Below are positions 1 to 5,425 of a stretch of 8,747 nt of DNA, in pieces; within the stretch, counting starts at the first letter, position 1; every line of letters begins with the position of its first letter. The notes under the pieces are model-generated. The model searched no databases, had not been told where the DNA came from, and saw nothing but the letters and a program-made list of their open reading frames with translations. Source of the DNA: an uncultured Collinsella sp. (GTDB taxonomy: Bacteria; Actinomycetota; Coriobacteriia; Coriobacteriales; Coriobacteriaceae); the NCBI GenBank assembly GCA_958453575.1, contig CAUDYH010000036.1, positions 1 through 8,747 on the forward strand, written 5' to 3'. The translations under genes were made by a program, and so were the position numbers.

Positions 1-333
1 AAGCGCTTTGAAGAGCGCGGTAGCCGCGGCGGCGAGCGTCGCGAGGGTGCTCGCAGCAATGGCGGCCGCGGCGGCGCTGGTCGTTCTAACGAGTCGCGCG
101 ATCGTCGTGACCCGCGTGCCAGGCGCGATCGTCGCGATGACTGGCGCAACTACGACGATACCCGCGAGGAGCGTCGTGGCGGCTATCGTGGCGGGCGTGG
201 CGGCAACCAGGCCGGCTCCCGCGGCGGCCGCGCCGGCGGTCGCGATAACCGTGGCAGCTATGGCAACAGCCGTGGCGGCAAGCGCGGCGGTAGCTCCCGT
301 CGTCCCGGCGACGGCGGCGGCAAGCGCAAATAA
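1..333 (+). CDS. C-terminal RGG-rich tail, probably of a DEAD-box RNA helicase (5' end outside window)
   Basis: Frame 1 is open from the left edge to a TAA at 331-333, giving 110 residues. By my count more than half of them are Arg or Gly, in repeated RGG, GGR and RRD units with scattered Asp, Asn, Ser and Tyr, and the protein ends in GGGKRK. Low-complexity basic tails like this follow the helicase core of DeaD/CsdA-type DEAD-box proteins in many actinobacteria, where they bind RNA and help unwind structured RNA during ribosome assembly or cold adaptation. No helicase motif falls inside the window, so the family is inferred from the tail alone; another RGG-tailed RNA-binding protein is possible. 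The choice of frame is supported by its ending just before a strong terminator. The Ala/Val-rich reading of the overlapping frame is a by-product of the GGC/CGC repeats. Confidence 0.7.
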   Translation, partial: KRFEERGSRGGERREGARSNGGRGGAGRSNESRDRRDPRARRDRRDDWRNYDDTREERRGGYRGGRGGNQAGSRGGRAGGRDNRGSYGNSRGGKRGGSSRRPGDGGGKRK

Positions 334-368
334 CATATGCATCGCACGCTAGCGTGAGACAAGCTAAG

Positions 369-400
369 GGCCCCGAGCAACTACGCTCGGGGCCTTTTTT
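369..400 (+). terminator. Intrinsic terminator after the RGG-tailed gene
   Basis: A perfect 10-bp GC-rich stem (GGCCCCGAGC at 369-378 with GCTCGGGGCC at 385-394) closes a 6-nt loop and is followed at once by six T residues (395-400). This is a textbook factor-independent terminator 35 nt after the TAA of the upstream gene. It separates that gene from the PTS operon. Confidence 0.93.
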
Positions 401-426
401 GGTGCAAAGGGGTCAGAGCAAGGAGT

Positions 427-467
427 GTCCCCGAGTGCCGGCAGAAAAGGAACGTCCCTAAGTGCCG
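427..467. repeat. Two 14-bp near-identical intergenic repeat copies
   Basis: GTCCCCGAGTGCCG (427-440) recurs as GTCCCTAAGTGCCG (454-467), two mismatches in 14 bp, with starts 27 bp apart. The first copy runs into an 8-bp palindrome, TGCCGGCA (436-443). Alternating units of this style (GTCCC..AGTGCCG separated by AAAAGGAAC) resemble dispersed non-coding repeats found between genes in Collinsella-like genomes. That resemblance is from general knowledge and was not searched. Confidence 0.5.
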
Positions 468-472
468 CCTAT

Positions 473-506
473 ATACCGTTTATCGAAGAAAAAATACCGT
501 TCATCG
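473..506. repeat. Direct repeat pair, 21 bp apart, upstream of the PTS leader
   Basis: ATACCGTTTATCG (473-485) and ATACCGTTCATCG (494-506) differ at one base in 13. Their starts are 21 bp apart, two turns of DNA, so the two copies face the same side of the helix. They lie just before the proposed antiterminator leader. This could be a paired operator for an unknown regulator or part of the promoter region. No protein can be assigned from the sequence. Confidence 0.4.
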
Positions 507-515
507 GTCATAATG

Positions 516-601
516 ATTGTTCCGGCTTTGGGCTTGCCTACAATAACCCCCGTAAAAAGAAATGCGGAAGGTTACCGAGTCCCTCGGACGTGGGCCTAAC
601 C
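516..601 (+). promoter_or_regulatory. Candidate RAT/attenuator leader of the PTS operon
   Basis: GATTGTT (515-521) matches the core of the ribonucleic antiterminator (RAT) bound by BglG/LicT proteins, and ATTGT (516-520) is exactly complementary to ACAAT (540-544), with shorter inner pairing. Downstream, GGTTACCGAG (570-579) can fold with CTCGG (583-587) and TAACC (597-601), the latter across a 9-nt bulge. The same GGTTA (570-574) can instead pair with TAACC at 544-548, which overlaps the RAT-like helix by one base. Mutually exclusive pairings are the hallmark of antitermination leaders. A BglG-family antiterminator is encoded by the second gene of the operon, which fits. Against it, the 3' hairpin has no run of T residues, and the 3' half of the RAT matches the consensus poorly. 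Confidence 0.4.
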
Positions 602-681
602 AAAGTCTTTGAACGGGTGTGTCTCTATGGATGCATTCGCTTGATTTTGGTTGGGCTATATTTATGAAGGGACATGCCACC

Positions 682-1194
682 ATGGGTTTCTTTTCTCGCC
701 TGATGGGCGGTTCGGATGAGCAGAAGACTGCAGCTTCCGAGTTCGAAATCCTCGCTCCCGTTTCCGGCGAGCTTGTTCATCTAGAAAATACCAATGACCC
801 CGCTTTTAGCAGCCGTGCCGTGGGCGATGGCGTTGCCGTGGTTCCCCAAGAGGGAACGGTGTGCGCTCCTGTTTCCGGCACCGTCGCGGCGTTGTTTCCG
901 ACTGAGCACGCGCTGGGCATCATGTCCGACGACAGCTCTGCTCAGGTGATGCTGCATATCGGAATCGACACTGTTAAACTTGAGGGCAAGGGCTTCCATG
1001 CGCTTGTTGCTCAGGGTGACCATGTCGACGCGGGCCAGCCCCTCGTCGAGGTCGATTTCGATGCGGTTCGCGCCGCTGGCTTCGACCCCACGGTCTTCGT
1101 TATCGTGTGCGAGCGCTCGGAGAACTCGACTCTTCGTGAGCATGCTTCCGGCCCTGTTGCTGTTAAAGAGCCTGTCGTCTGGCTTTCCGAGTAA
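682..1194 (+). CDS. PTS glucose-family EIIA component (IIA-Glc/Crr-like)
   Basis: This 170-residue protein is a stand-alone EIIA of the glucose superfamily, about the usual length for the family. It takes phosphate from HPr in the cytoplasm and passes it to an EIIB, most likely the EIICB encoded two genes downstream, which has no IIA of its own. Both family histidines are present: His76 in PTEHALGI and the phosphorylated His92 in LHIGIDTVKL, matching His75 and His90 of E. coli IIA-Glc. The N-terminal segment (LAPVSGELVHL) and the CAPVSGTV segment are also typical. I chose the ATG at 682 because AAGGGA (667-672) lies 9 nt upstream and MGFFSRL resembles family starts; the GTG at 619 would add 21 residues of leader sequence. 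It is the first gene of the operon and probably also phosphorylates the antiterminator that follows. Confidence 0.93.
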   Translation: MGFFSRLMGGSDEQKTAASEFEILAPVSGELVHLENTNDPAFSSRAVGDGVAVVPQEGTVCAPVSGTVAALFPTEHALGIMSDDSSAQVMLHIGIDTVKLEGKGFHALVAQGDHVDAGQPLVEVDFDAVRAAGFDPTVFVIVCERSENSTLREHASGPVAVKEPVVWLSE

Positions 1195-1212
1195 ATTCTT
1201 GTGGTGGGTACC

Positions 1213-2067
1213 GTGGTTATCAAGCGAGTTTTCAACAATAACGTCGCAATGGTCACTTCGGACGATGGCTCCGAGCTCATCGTCATCGGCCGAGGCCTCT
1301 GCTTTGGCCGCCATGCCGGCGACGCTATCGATGAGGCATCGGTCGAAAAGACCTATGCGCTGCAGGAGGGCACTTCTCAGGATTCGCGCACGATTGACCG
1401 CTTGGCACATCTTTTGGAGTCCATCCCCACCGTCAACCTCGTGATTGCCGAGGACATCGTTCAGATGCTCCGTCGAGAGCTCAATGTTGATATCAACGAC
1501 AAGATCCTCATTGCTCTCGCAGACCATATCAGCCTCGCCCTCGAGCGCGAGCGCAAGGGCATTCCCTGTGAGAATCCGTTGCTGCTCGAGATCCAGCAGT
1601 TCTATCGCAAGGAGTATGCGCTTGCGGGCCGTGCGCTGCAGATTATCAAGGAGTATATGGGCATCCAGATGAGCGAGGAGGAGCAGGGCTTCATCACCTT
1701 GCATATCGTCAACGCCACCATGCCGCAACGCTCCGACCGTCTAATCGTCTCGGTCCAGCTTGTTCGCGACGTGCTCGCGATTGTTTCTGAGCACTATGCC
1801 ACGACCCTTGACGTCACCTCGTTGCCGTACGAGCGTTTCGTTCGCCATCTGCAGTTTTTTGCGCAGCGAGCGCTCGATCCCGCGGCGGGGCAGGTCAATG
1901 GCGACGCGCTGTTTCGAATCGATGAAACGGCGTATCCGAGGGCGTTCTCGTGTGCGGAGTCAATTGCCAACCACTTAGCCTCTACCTATAACGTTGTCGT
2001 TACCGATGCCGAGAAGAGTTATCTCGCATATCACATTGTTAACCTGCTTGGAGAACCTGGTCTCTAG
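1213..2067 (+). CDS. BglG/LicT-family transcription antiterminator
   Basis: This 284-residue RNA-binding protein is the usual length for the family. An N-terminal CAT RNA-binding domain (about 1-58, beginning VIKRVFNNNVAMV) is followed by two PTS regulation domains, PRD1 (about 65-170) and PRD2 (about 175-284). All four regulatory histidines are present: His105 (LADHISLAL), His164 (ITLHIVNA), His212 (VRHLQFF) and His274 (LAYHIVN). From memory, each lies five residues after its LicT counterpart (100, 159, 207, 269). In this family EIIB phosphorylates one PRD to switch the protein off when substrate is absent, and HPr phosphorylates the other to activate it. The GTG at 1213 is chosen because family members start M-x-I-x-x-V-x-N-N-N; GGTGGG at 1203-1208 is a close but weak ribosome binding site, and GTG at 1201 would add four residues. 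It follows EIIA by 18 nt and probably controls its own operon. Confidence 0.93.
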   Translation: MVIKRVFNNNVAMVTSDDGSELIVIGRGLCFGRHAGDAIDEASVEKTYALQEGTSQDSRTIDRLAHLLESIPTVNLVIAEDIVQMLRRELNVDINDKILIALADHISLALERERKGIPCENPLLLEIQQFYRKEYALAGRALQIIKEYMGIQMSEEEQGFITLHIVNATMPQRSDRLIVSVQLVRDVLAIVSEHYATTLDVTSLPYERFVRHLQFFAQRALDPAAGQVNGDALFRIDETAYPRAFSCAESIANHLASTYNVVVTDAEKSYLAYHIVNLLGEPGL

Positions 2068-2166
2068 GCATAACGTGCCCACACATCGATTGATATAAGG
2101 CAAGGCTCACGGTCTTGTCCAGGGCACACCTATCTCAATTTGCGGAAAAGGAAGGGGAGTACCGCT
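2068..2166 (+). promoter_or_regulatory. 99-nt gap before the permease gene, with a small hairpin
   Basis: This is the longest gap inside the operon. GGCAAG (2099-2104) can pair with CTTGTCC (2114-2120) around a 9-nt loop with one bulged T, and GTGCCC (2075-2080) is complementary to GGGCAC (2122-2127), which would enclose it. There is no T tract, so I do not call a terminator. A purine-rich ribosome binding site (AAGGGGAG, 2152-2159) precedes the ATG at 2167. The gap may hold an mRNA processing site or an internal control that sets a separate level for the permease and glycosidase. Confidence 0.25.
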
Positions 2167-3783
2167 ATGACCGCAAAAAAGAAGTTCAATTTCAAAGCGC
2201 CGTTGGAGGTGTTCGCGAAGTCGATCGTTCAGCCGATGATGTATCTCTCGGTTGCCGGCATCCTGCTCATCGTGGGCATCATTCTGACCAACAAGACCAT
2301 CTGCGCCGTGATCCCTGTGCTGGGCTCCGGTCCGTTCCAGCTTGTGGGCGCCGTTGTCTATCAGTCGCTGATGTTTATCATCAACAACCTCTCGATTTTG
2401 TTCTGCGTGGGCATCGCCGGTGCCATGGCAAAGAAGAACAAGGGCCACGCTTCGCTGATCGCCCTGATGTCGTTCTTCCTGTTCCTGCAGGCTAACAACA
2501 TCGTGCTCAACGCCACCGGTTCTCTTGCCGAGGCGAGCGGCATGCTCGGCCTTACCGGAACCGGCCAGAGCACCGTTATGGGCATTCAGGTGCTCGATAC
2601 CGGCGTGTTTGGCGGCATCATTCTTGGTTGCATCACCGGTGCCGTGTTCAACAAGTACTCGAACAAGCAGTTCCCCATTGCTCTTTCGATGTTCTCGGGC
2701 GTTCGCTTCCCGTTCCTGATCATGATCATCATCTCCTGGATCATGGGCGCTGGCTTCTGCATCGTTTGGCCTCCGGTTCAGGGTGCCATCTCCTCCGTTG
2801 CCGGCATCATTAAGGAGTCGGGCAACATCGGTCTGTTCATCTACGGCATGCTCAACAAGCTGCTCGTTCCCACCGGTCTGCACCACCTCATCTACACCCC
2901 GTTCCAGTTCTCCGATGTGGGCGGCACCCTGACGCTGGGTGATCAGGTTATCGCCGGCGCCTATCCCATCCGTGTCGCCGAGATGGCAATGACGGGCCAG
3001 CCCTTCTCCGATAGCACCTACTTCAACAGCTACACCTTCAACAACCTGTGGCCCTACATCGGTATCGGTCTCGCCTTTATCTTCACCGCCTACAAGCAGA
3101 ACAAGGACAAGACCAAGGCTGTCATCATACCGCTGATCATCACCGCCGTGCTTTCCTGCGTGACCGAGCCCATGGACTTCCTCTTTGTCTTTGCCGCTCC
3201 CGTGCTCTTTGTCGTTCACTCGGTTCTTTCCGGCATCTTCCTGGTCCTGCTCAAGGTCCTCTCCGTGCCCGCTTCGACTGCAGGCGGCATCATCAACATC
3301 GTGGTTTCCAACCTGGTCCTCGGTGTCGATAAGACCAACTGGCCGGTCATGCTGGTGCTTGGAGTCGTCAACGCCGCTCTGTACTTCTTCCTCTTCACCT
3401 TCCTTATCAAGAAGCTCAACCTCCACACGCCTGGTCGCGAGGAAGAGTCCGAGCTTGCTGAGTCCGTTGCCGAGGGCGAGGCCGCCGCGTCTGTCGCGGT
3501 GAAGCAGGGCGCTGTTGCCGCGGCCCCCGCAGAGGGCGTCGATGCAGGTATTGCCGACCTGGTCGCAGGTCTTGGTGGCAAGGACAACATCGAGGAGCTC
3601 GAGAACTGCTTTACGCGTCTCCGCGTGAACGTTAAGAACCCGGACCTCATCAATGAGGACCTCATCAACCACGTGCCCAACAGCGGCATCAACCGCAACG
3701 GCAACAATATCCAGATCATCTTTGGCATGAAGGTCGCCGAGATGCGCGACAAGGTCGAAAACGCAATTGAGAAGGAGCAGTAA
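2167..3783 (+). CDS. malP: PTS alpha-glucoside (maltose-type) EIICB permease
   Basis: This 538-residue membrane permease imports and phosphorylates a sugar, most likely maltose or a related alpha-disaccharide. Residues about 1-425 form the hydrophobic IIC domain with many membrane segments and the VPTGLHH substrate-site motif (His239, His240), followed by a TEPMDF motif. An Ala/Glu-rich linker (about 430-460) leads to a C-terminal IIB domain whose phosphorylated Cys481 sits in ENCFTRLRV. Length, TPGRE at the end of IIC and LGGKDNI at the start of IIB resemble B. subtilis MalP/GlvC, as does the absence of a IIA domain. The ATG at 2167 is chosen for its ribosome binding site 7 nt upstream; an in-frame TTG at 2140 has none. 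It ends 3 nt before the GH4 gene, which contains the partner hydrolase and points to alpha-glucosides. The symbol follows the B. subtilis name; exact substrate is inferred. Confidence 0.92.
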   Translation: MTAKKKFNFKAPLEVFAKSIVQPMMYLSVAGILLIVGIILTNKTICAVIPVLGSGPFQLVGAVVYQSLMFIINNLSILFCVGIAGAMAKKNKGHASLIALMSFFLFLQANNIVLNATGSLAEASGMLGLTGTGQSTVMGIQVLDTGVFGGIILGCITGAVFNKYSNKQFPIALSMFSGVRFPFLIMIIISWIMGAGFCIVWPPVQGAISSVAGIIKESGNIGLFIYGMLNKLLVPTGLHHLIYTPFQFSDVGGTLTLGDQVIAGAYPIRVAEMAMTGQPFSDSTYFNSYTFNNLWPYIGIGLAFIFTAYKQNKDKTKAVIIPLIITAVLSCVTEPMDFLFVFAAPVLFVVHSVLSGIFLVLLKVLSVPASTAGGIINIVVSNLVLGVDKTNWPVMLVLGVVNAALYFFLFTFLIKKLNLHTPGREEESELAESVAEGEAAASVAVKQGAVAAAPAEGVDAGIADLVAGLGGKDNIEELENCFTRLRVNVKNPDLINEDLINHVPNSGINRNGNNIQIIFGMKVAEMRDKVENAIEKEQ

Positions 3784-3786
3784 ACA

Positions 3787-5169
3787 ATGATCATTACTCT
3801 GTGTGGTGGCGGATCCACCTTTACCCCCGGCATCGTCAAGTCCATCGCTCTGCGCAAGGACGAGCTCGACGTTGACGAGATTCGTCTGTACGACATCAAC
3901 GAGGAGCGCCAGCGCAAGATCGGCGTGCTCGTGGACTGGATTCTGCACGAGGACCTCGGCCTGGACATCAAGCTCACGGTGACCACCGACAAGGAGACTG
4001 CCTTTACGGATGCCAGCTTCGTGTTTGCCCAGATGCGCGTGGGCGGCTACGCCATGCGCGAGCAGGACGAGAAGATTCCGCTGCGTCACGGCTGCGTGGG
4101 CCAGGAGACCTGCGGTTGCGGCGGCCTTGCCTACGGCATGCGCACCATCTTCCCCATGGTCGAGCTGATCGATGACGTTGAGAAGTACGCTAAGAAGGAC
4201 TACTGGATTCTCAACTACTCCAACCCTGCTGCCATCGTGTCCGAGGGCTGCCGCGTGCTGCGTCCCAACGCTCGCATCATCAACATCTGCGACATGCCGA
4301 TCGCGATCATCGACGTGGTTTGCGCCGCACTCGATATCGACAAGAAGGATGTCGAGTACGATTACTTTGGCCTCAACCACTTTGGTTGGTTCACCTCGAT
4401 CCGCCACAAGGGCGAGGAGGTGCTCCCGCAGCTGCGCGAGTACATCAAGGAGCATGAGATTCTGCTGCCCGACTCCTACCTCAAGGGCATGGGCTCGCTC
4501 ATGGCAAAGAAGCCCGAGGAGGCCACTGACGAGCACCCCGAGCAGAACCGCCACACCAAGGGCAGCTGGTACTACGTCTGGAAGGGCGAGTACGAGATCA
4601 TGGAGTGCTTCCCGGAGTACCTGCCCAACACGTATCTGAACTACTACCTGCAGCAGAAGGAGTTCGTCGAGCATTCCAACCCCGAGCGCACCCGTGCTAA
4701 CGAGGTTGAGGAGACGCGTGAGAAGAACCTCTTCGACGGCATCGACCACTACGAGAAGACGGGCGAGATCGACGAGAGCACGTTCTATGCGGGCAGCCAC
4801 GGCGACTGGATTGCCGACCTGGCTATCGCTCTGAAGAACGATACCAAGCAGCGCTTCCTGGTCATTTGCGAGAACAAGGGCGCTATCCCCAACATGCCCT
4901 ACGACGCTATGGTCGAGCTGCCTGCCTACATTGGCAAGAACGGCCCCGAGGTCATCAGCCGCGACAACATTCCGCTGTTCCAGCAGGGCCTCATGATGCA
5001 GCAGCTGAACTCCGAGAAGCTCGTGGTCGAGGCTACGATCGAGGGTTCTTACGAGAAGGCGCTCAAGGCCTTCACGCTCAACAAGACCGTACCGTCGATG
5101 AAAGTCGCCAAGGAAGTTCTCGACGACATGATCGAGGCCAACAAGGGTTACTGGCCCGAGCTTAAGTAA
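3787..5169 (+). CDS. glvA: 6-phospho-alpha-glucosidase, glycoside hydrolase family 4
   Basis: This 460-residue cytoplasmic enzyme uses NAD+ and a divalent metal to cleave 6-phospho-alpha-glucosides such as maltose 6-phosphate by GH4 redox-elimination chemistry. The N-terminal CGGGSTFTPG (6-15) is the NAD-binding loop. NICDMP carries metal ligand Cys168 and Asp169; the CDMP form marks alpha-specific enzymes of the GlvA/SimA type, whereas beta-specific ones have CN-x-P. The second metal ligand is His198 (GLNHFGW), the likely base is Tyr283 (LPNTYLNYY), and SNPERTRANEV is the conserved phosphate-binding region. Length is close to B. subtilis GlvA (about 449). One oddity: the usual CGPGG loop is CGCGG here (Cys109, Cys111), with a further Cys103. 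Its ribosome binding site (AAGGAG, 3772-3777) lies inside the end of the permease gene, 3 nt away, so the two are surely co-transcribed. Confidence 0.95.
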   Translation: MIITLCGGGSTFTPGIVKSIALRKDELDVDEIRLYDINEERQRKIGVLVDWILHEDLGLDIKLTVTTDKETAFTDASFVFAQMRVGGYAMREQDEKIPLRHGCVGQETCGCGGLAYGMRTIFPMVELIDDVEKYAKKDYWILNYSNPAAIVSEGCRVLRPNARIINICDMPIAIIDVVCAALDIDKKDVEYDYFGLNHFGWFTSIRHKGEEVLPQLREYIKEHEILLPDSYLKGMGSLMAKKPEEATDEHPEQNRHTKGSWYYVWKGEYEIMECFPEYLPNTYLNYYLQQKEFVEHSNPERTRANEVEETREKNLFDGIDHYEKTGEIDESTFYAGSHGDWIADLAIALKNDTKQRFLVICENKGAIPNMPYDAMVELPAYIGKNGPEVISRDNIPLFQQGLMMQQLNSEKLVVEATIEGSYEKALKAFTLNKTVPSMKVAKEVLDDMIEANKGYWPELK

Positions 5170-5201
5170 AAGCAACAGGGTCGCTGGCCGCATACCTAGA
5201 G

Positions 5202-5239
5202 CAATGCCCCGTCCACGTGATTGCGTGGACGGGGCATTG
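5202..5239 (+). terminator. Terminator at the end of the PTS operon
   Basis: A perfect 16-bp stem (left arm 5202-5217, right arm 5224-5239, core CCCCGTCCACG) closes a 6-nt loop, 32 nt after the GH4 stop codon. The T tract that follows is weak (TCATTT). The stem is strong enough that termination, or protection of the mRNA 3' end, is very likely. It isolates the PTS operon from the hydrogenase genes. Confidence 0.85.
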
Positions 5240-5243
5240 TCAT

Positions 5244-5263
5244 TTGGTAACGCGTTTTATCAA
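5244..5263. promoter_or_regulatory. Imperfect palindrome upstream of the hydrogenase operon
   Basis: TTGGTAA (5244-5250) and TTATCAA (5257-5263) form an inverted repeat with one mismatch around a 6-bp spacer; the flanking bases extend it to TTTGGTAA/TTATCAAA. The half-sites resemble those of the NADH-sensing repressor Rex (TTGTTAA-4 bp-TTAACAA), which often controls hydrogenase and NAD(P)H-recycling genes, but the spacer is 2 bp too long. It lies about 160 bp before the start codon. I could not identify a clear -35/-10 pair nearby. An operator role is a suggestion only. Confidence 0.3.
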
Positions 5264-5384
5264 ATATGGCATTTATCTGCGGAAATGTTCGTTTTCACCG
5301 CTAAGGACGACGTTTCATACCGCCTGCCGAAGCGTGTCGCTGCCAAACAATTTTATAGGTCAGTGTTGTGCGTGTAGCAACTTC

Positions 5385-5404
5385 GCCCGGTCTCGCCTCC
5401 GGGC
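5385..5404 (+). other. 5'-UTR stem-loop just before the flavoprotein ribosome binding site
   Basis: GCCCGG (5385-5390) pairs with CCGGGC (5399-5404) around an 8-nt loop, ending 8 nt before the ribosome binding site GAGAGGGGA (5413-5421). There is no T tract, so it is not a standard terminator. It may affect translation or mRNA stability. It does not match any riboswitch I recognise. Confidence 0.4.
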
Positions 5405-5425
5405 TGCCATGTGAGAGGGGATCTT

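Larger units (their letters stand above)
401..681. other. Gene-free stretch upstream of the PTS operon
   Basis: Between the terminator and the EIIA start I see no credible gene. Short open frames here have no ribosome binding site or recognisable product. The left part (427-467) holds intergenic repeat copies, the middle (473-506) a pair of direct repeats, and the right part (516-601) complementary segments that look like a regulated leader. I could not place a convincing -35/-10 pair. A TATATT at 657-662 sits too close to the ribosome binding site (667-672) to serve as the EIIA promoter. The base composition is visibly more AT-rich than the flanking genes. Confidence 0.6.

Noticed and set aside
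8..352. An Ala/Val-rich 114-codon open frame on the + strand over the left edge.
   Set aside because: It is the shifted reading of the CGC/GGC repeats. Frame 1 gives a coherent RGG tail ending just before a terminator, whereas this frame has no ribosome binding site.
427..506. A possible CRISPR array from the closely spaced repeats.
   Set aside because: There are only two copies of each unit, they are 13-14 bp long and of two different kinds, and no cas gene is present.
641..662. TTGATT (641-646) and TATATT (657-662) as a promoter for EIIA.
   Set aside because: The spacer is only 10 bp, and transcription would begin within the EIIA ribosome binding site.
619..681. An upstream GTG start for EIIA adding 21 residues.
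   Set aside because: There is no good ribosome binding site before it, the added residues do not look like EIIA, and ATG 682 has AAGGGA at the right distance.
425..683. Short open frames on both strands in the gap before EIIA.
   Set aside because: They have no plausible ribosome binding site or product, and they run across repeats and candidate leader structures.
2107..5193. A 1028-codon open frame on the minus strand opposite the permease and GH4 genes.
   Set aside because: It is antisense to two confidently identified genes, is rich in low-information Leu/Val/Asp/Gly/His runs, and shows no domain. Strong third-position G/C bias in the real genes removes stops from this antisense frame.
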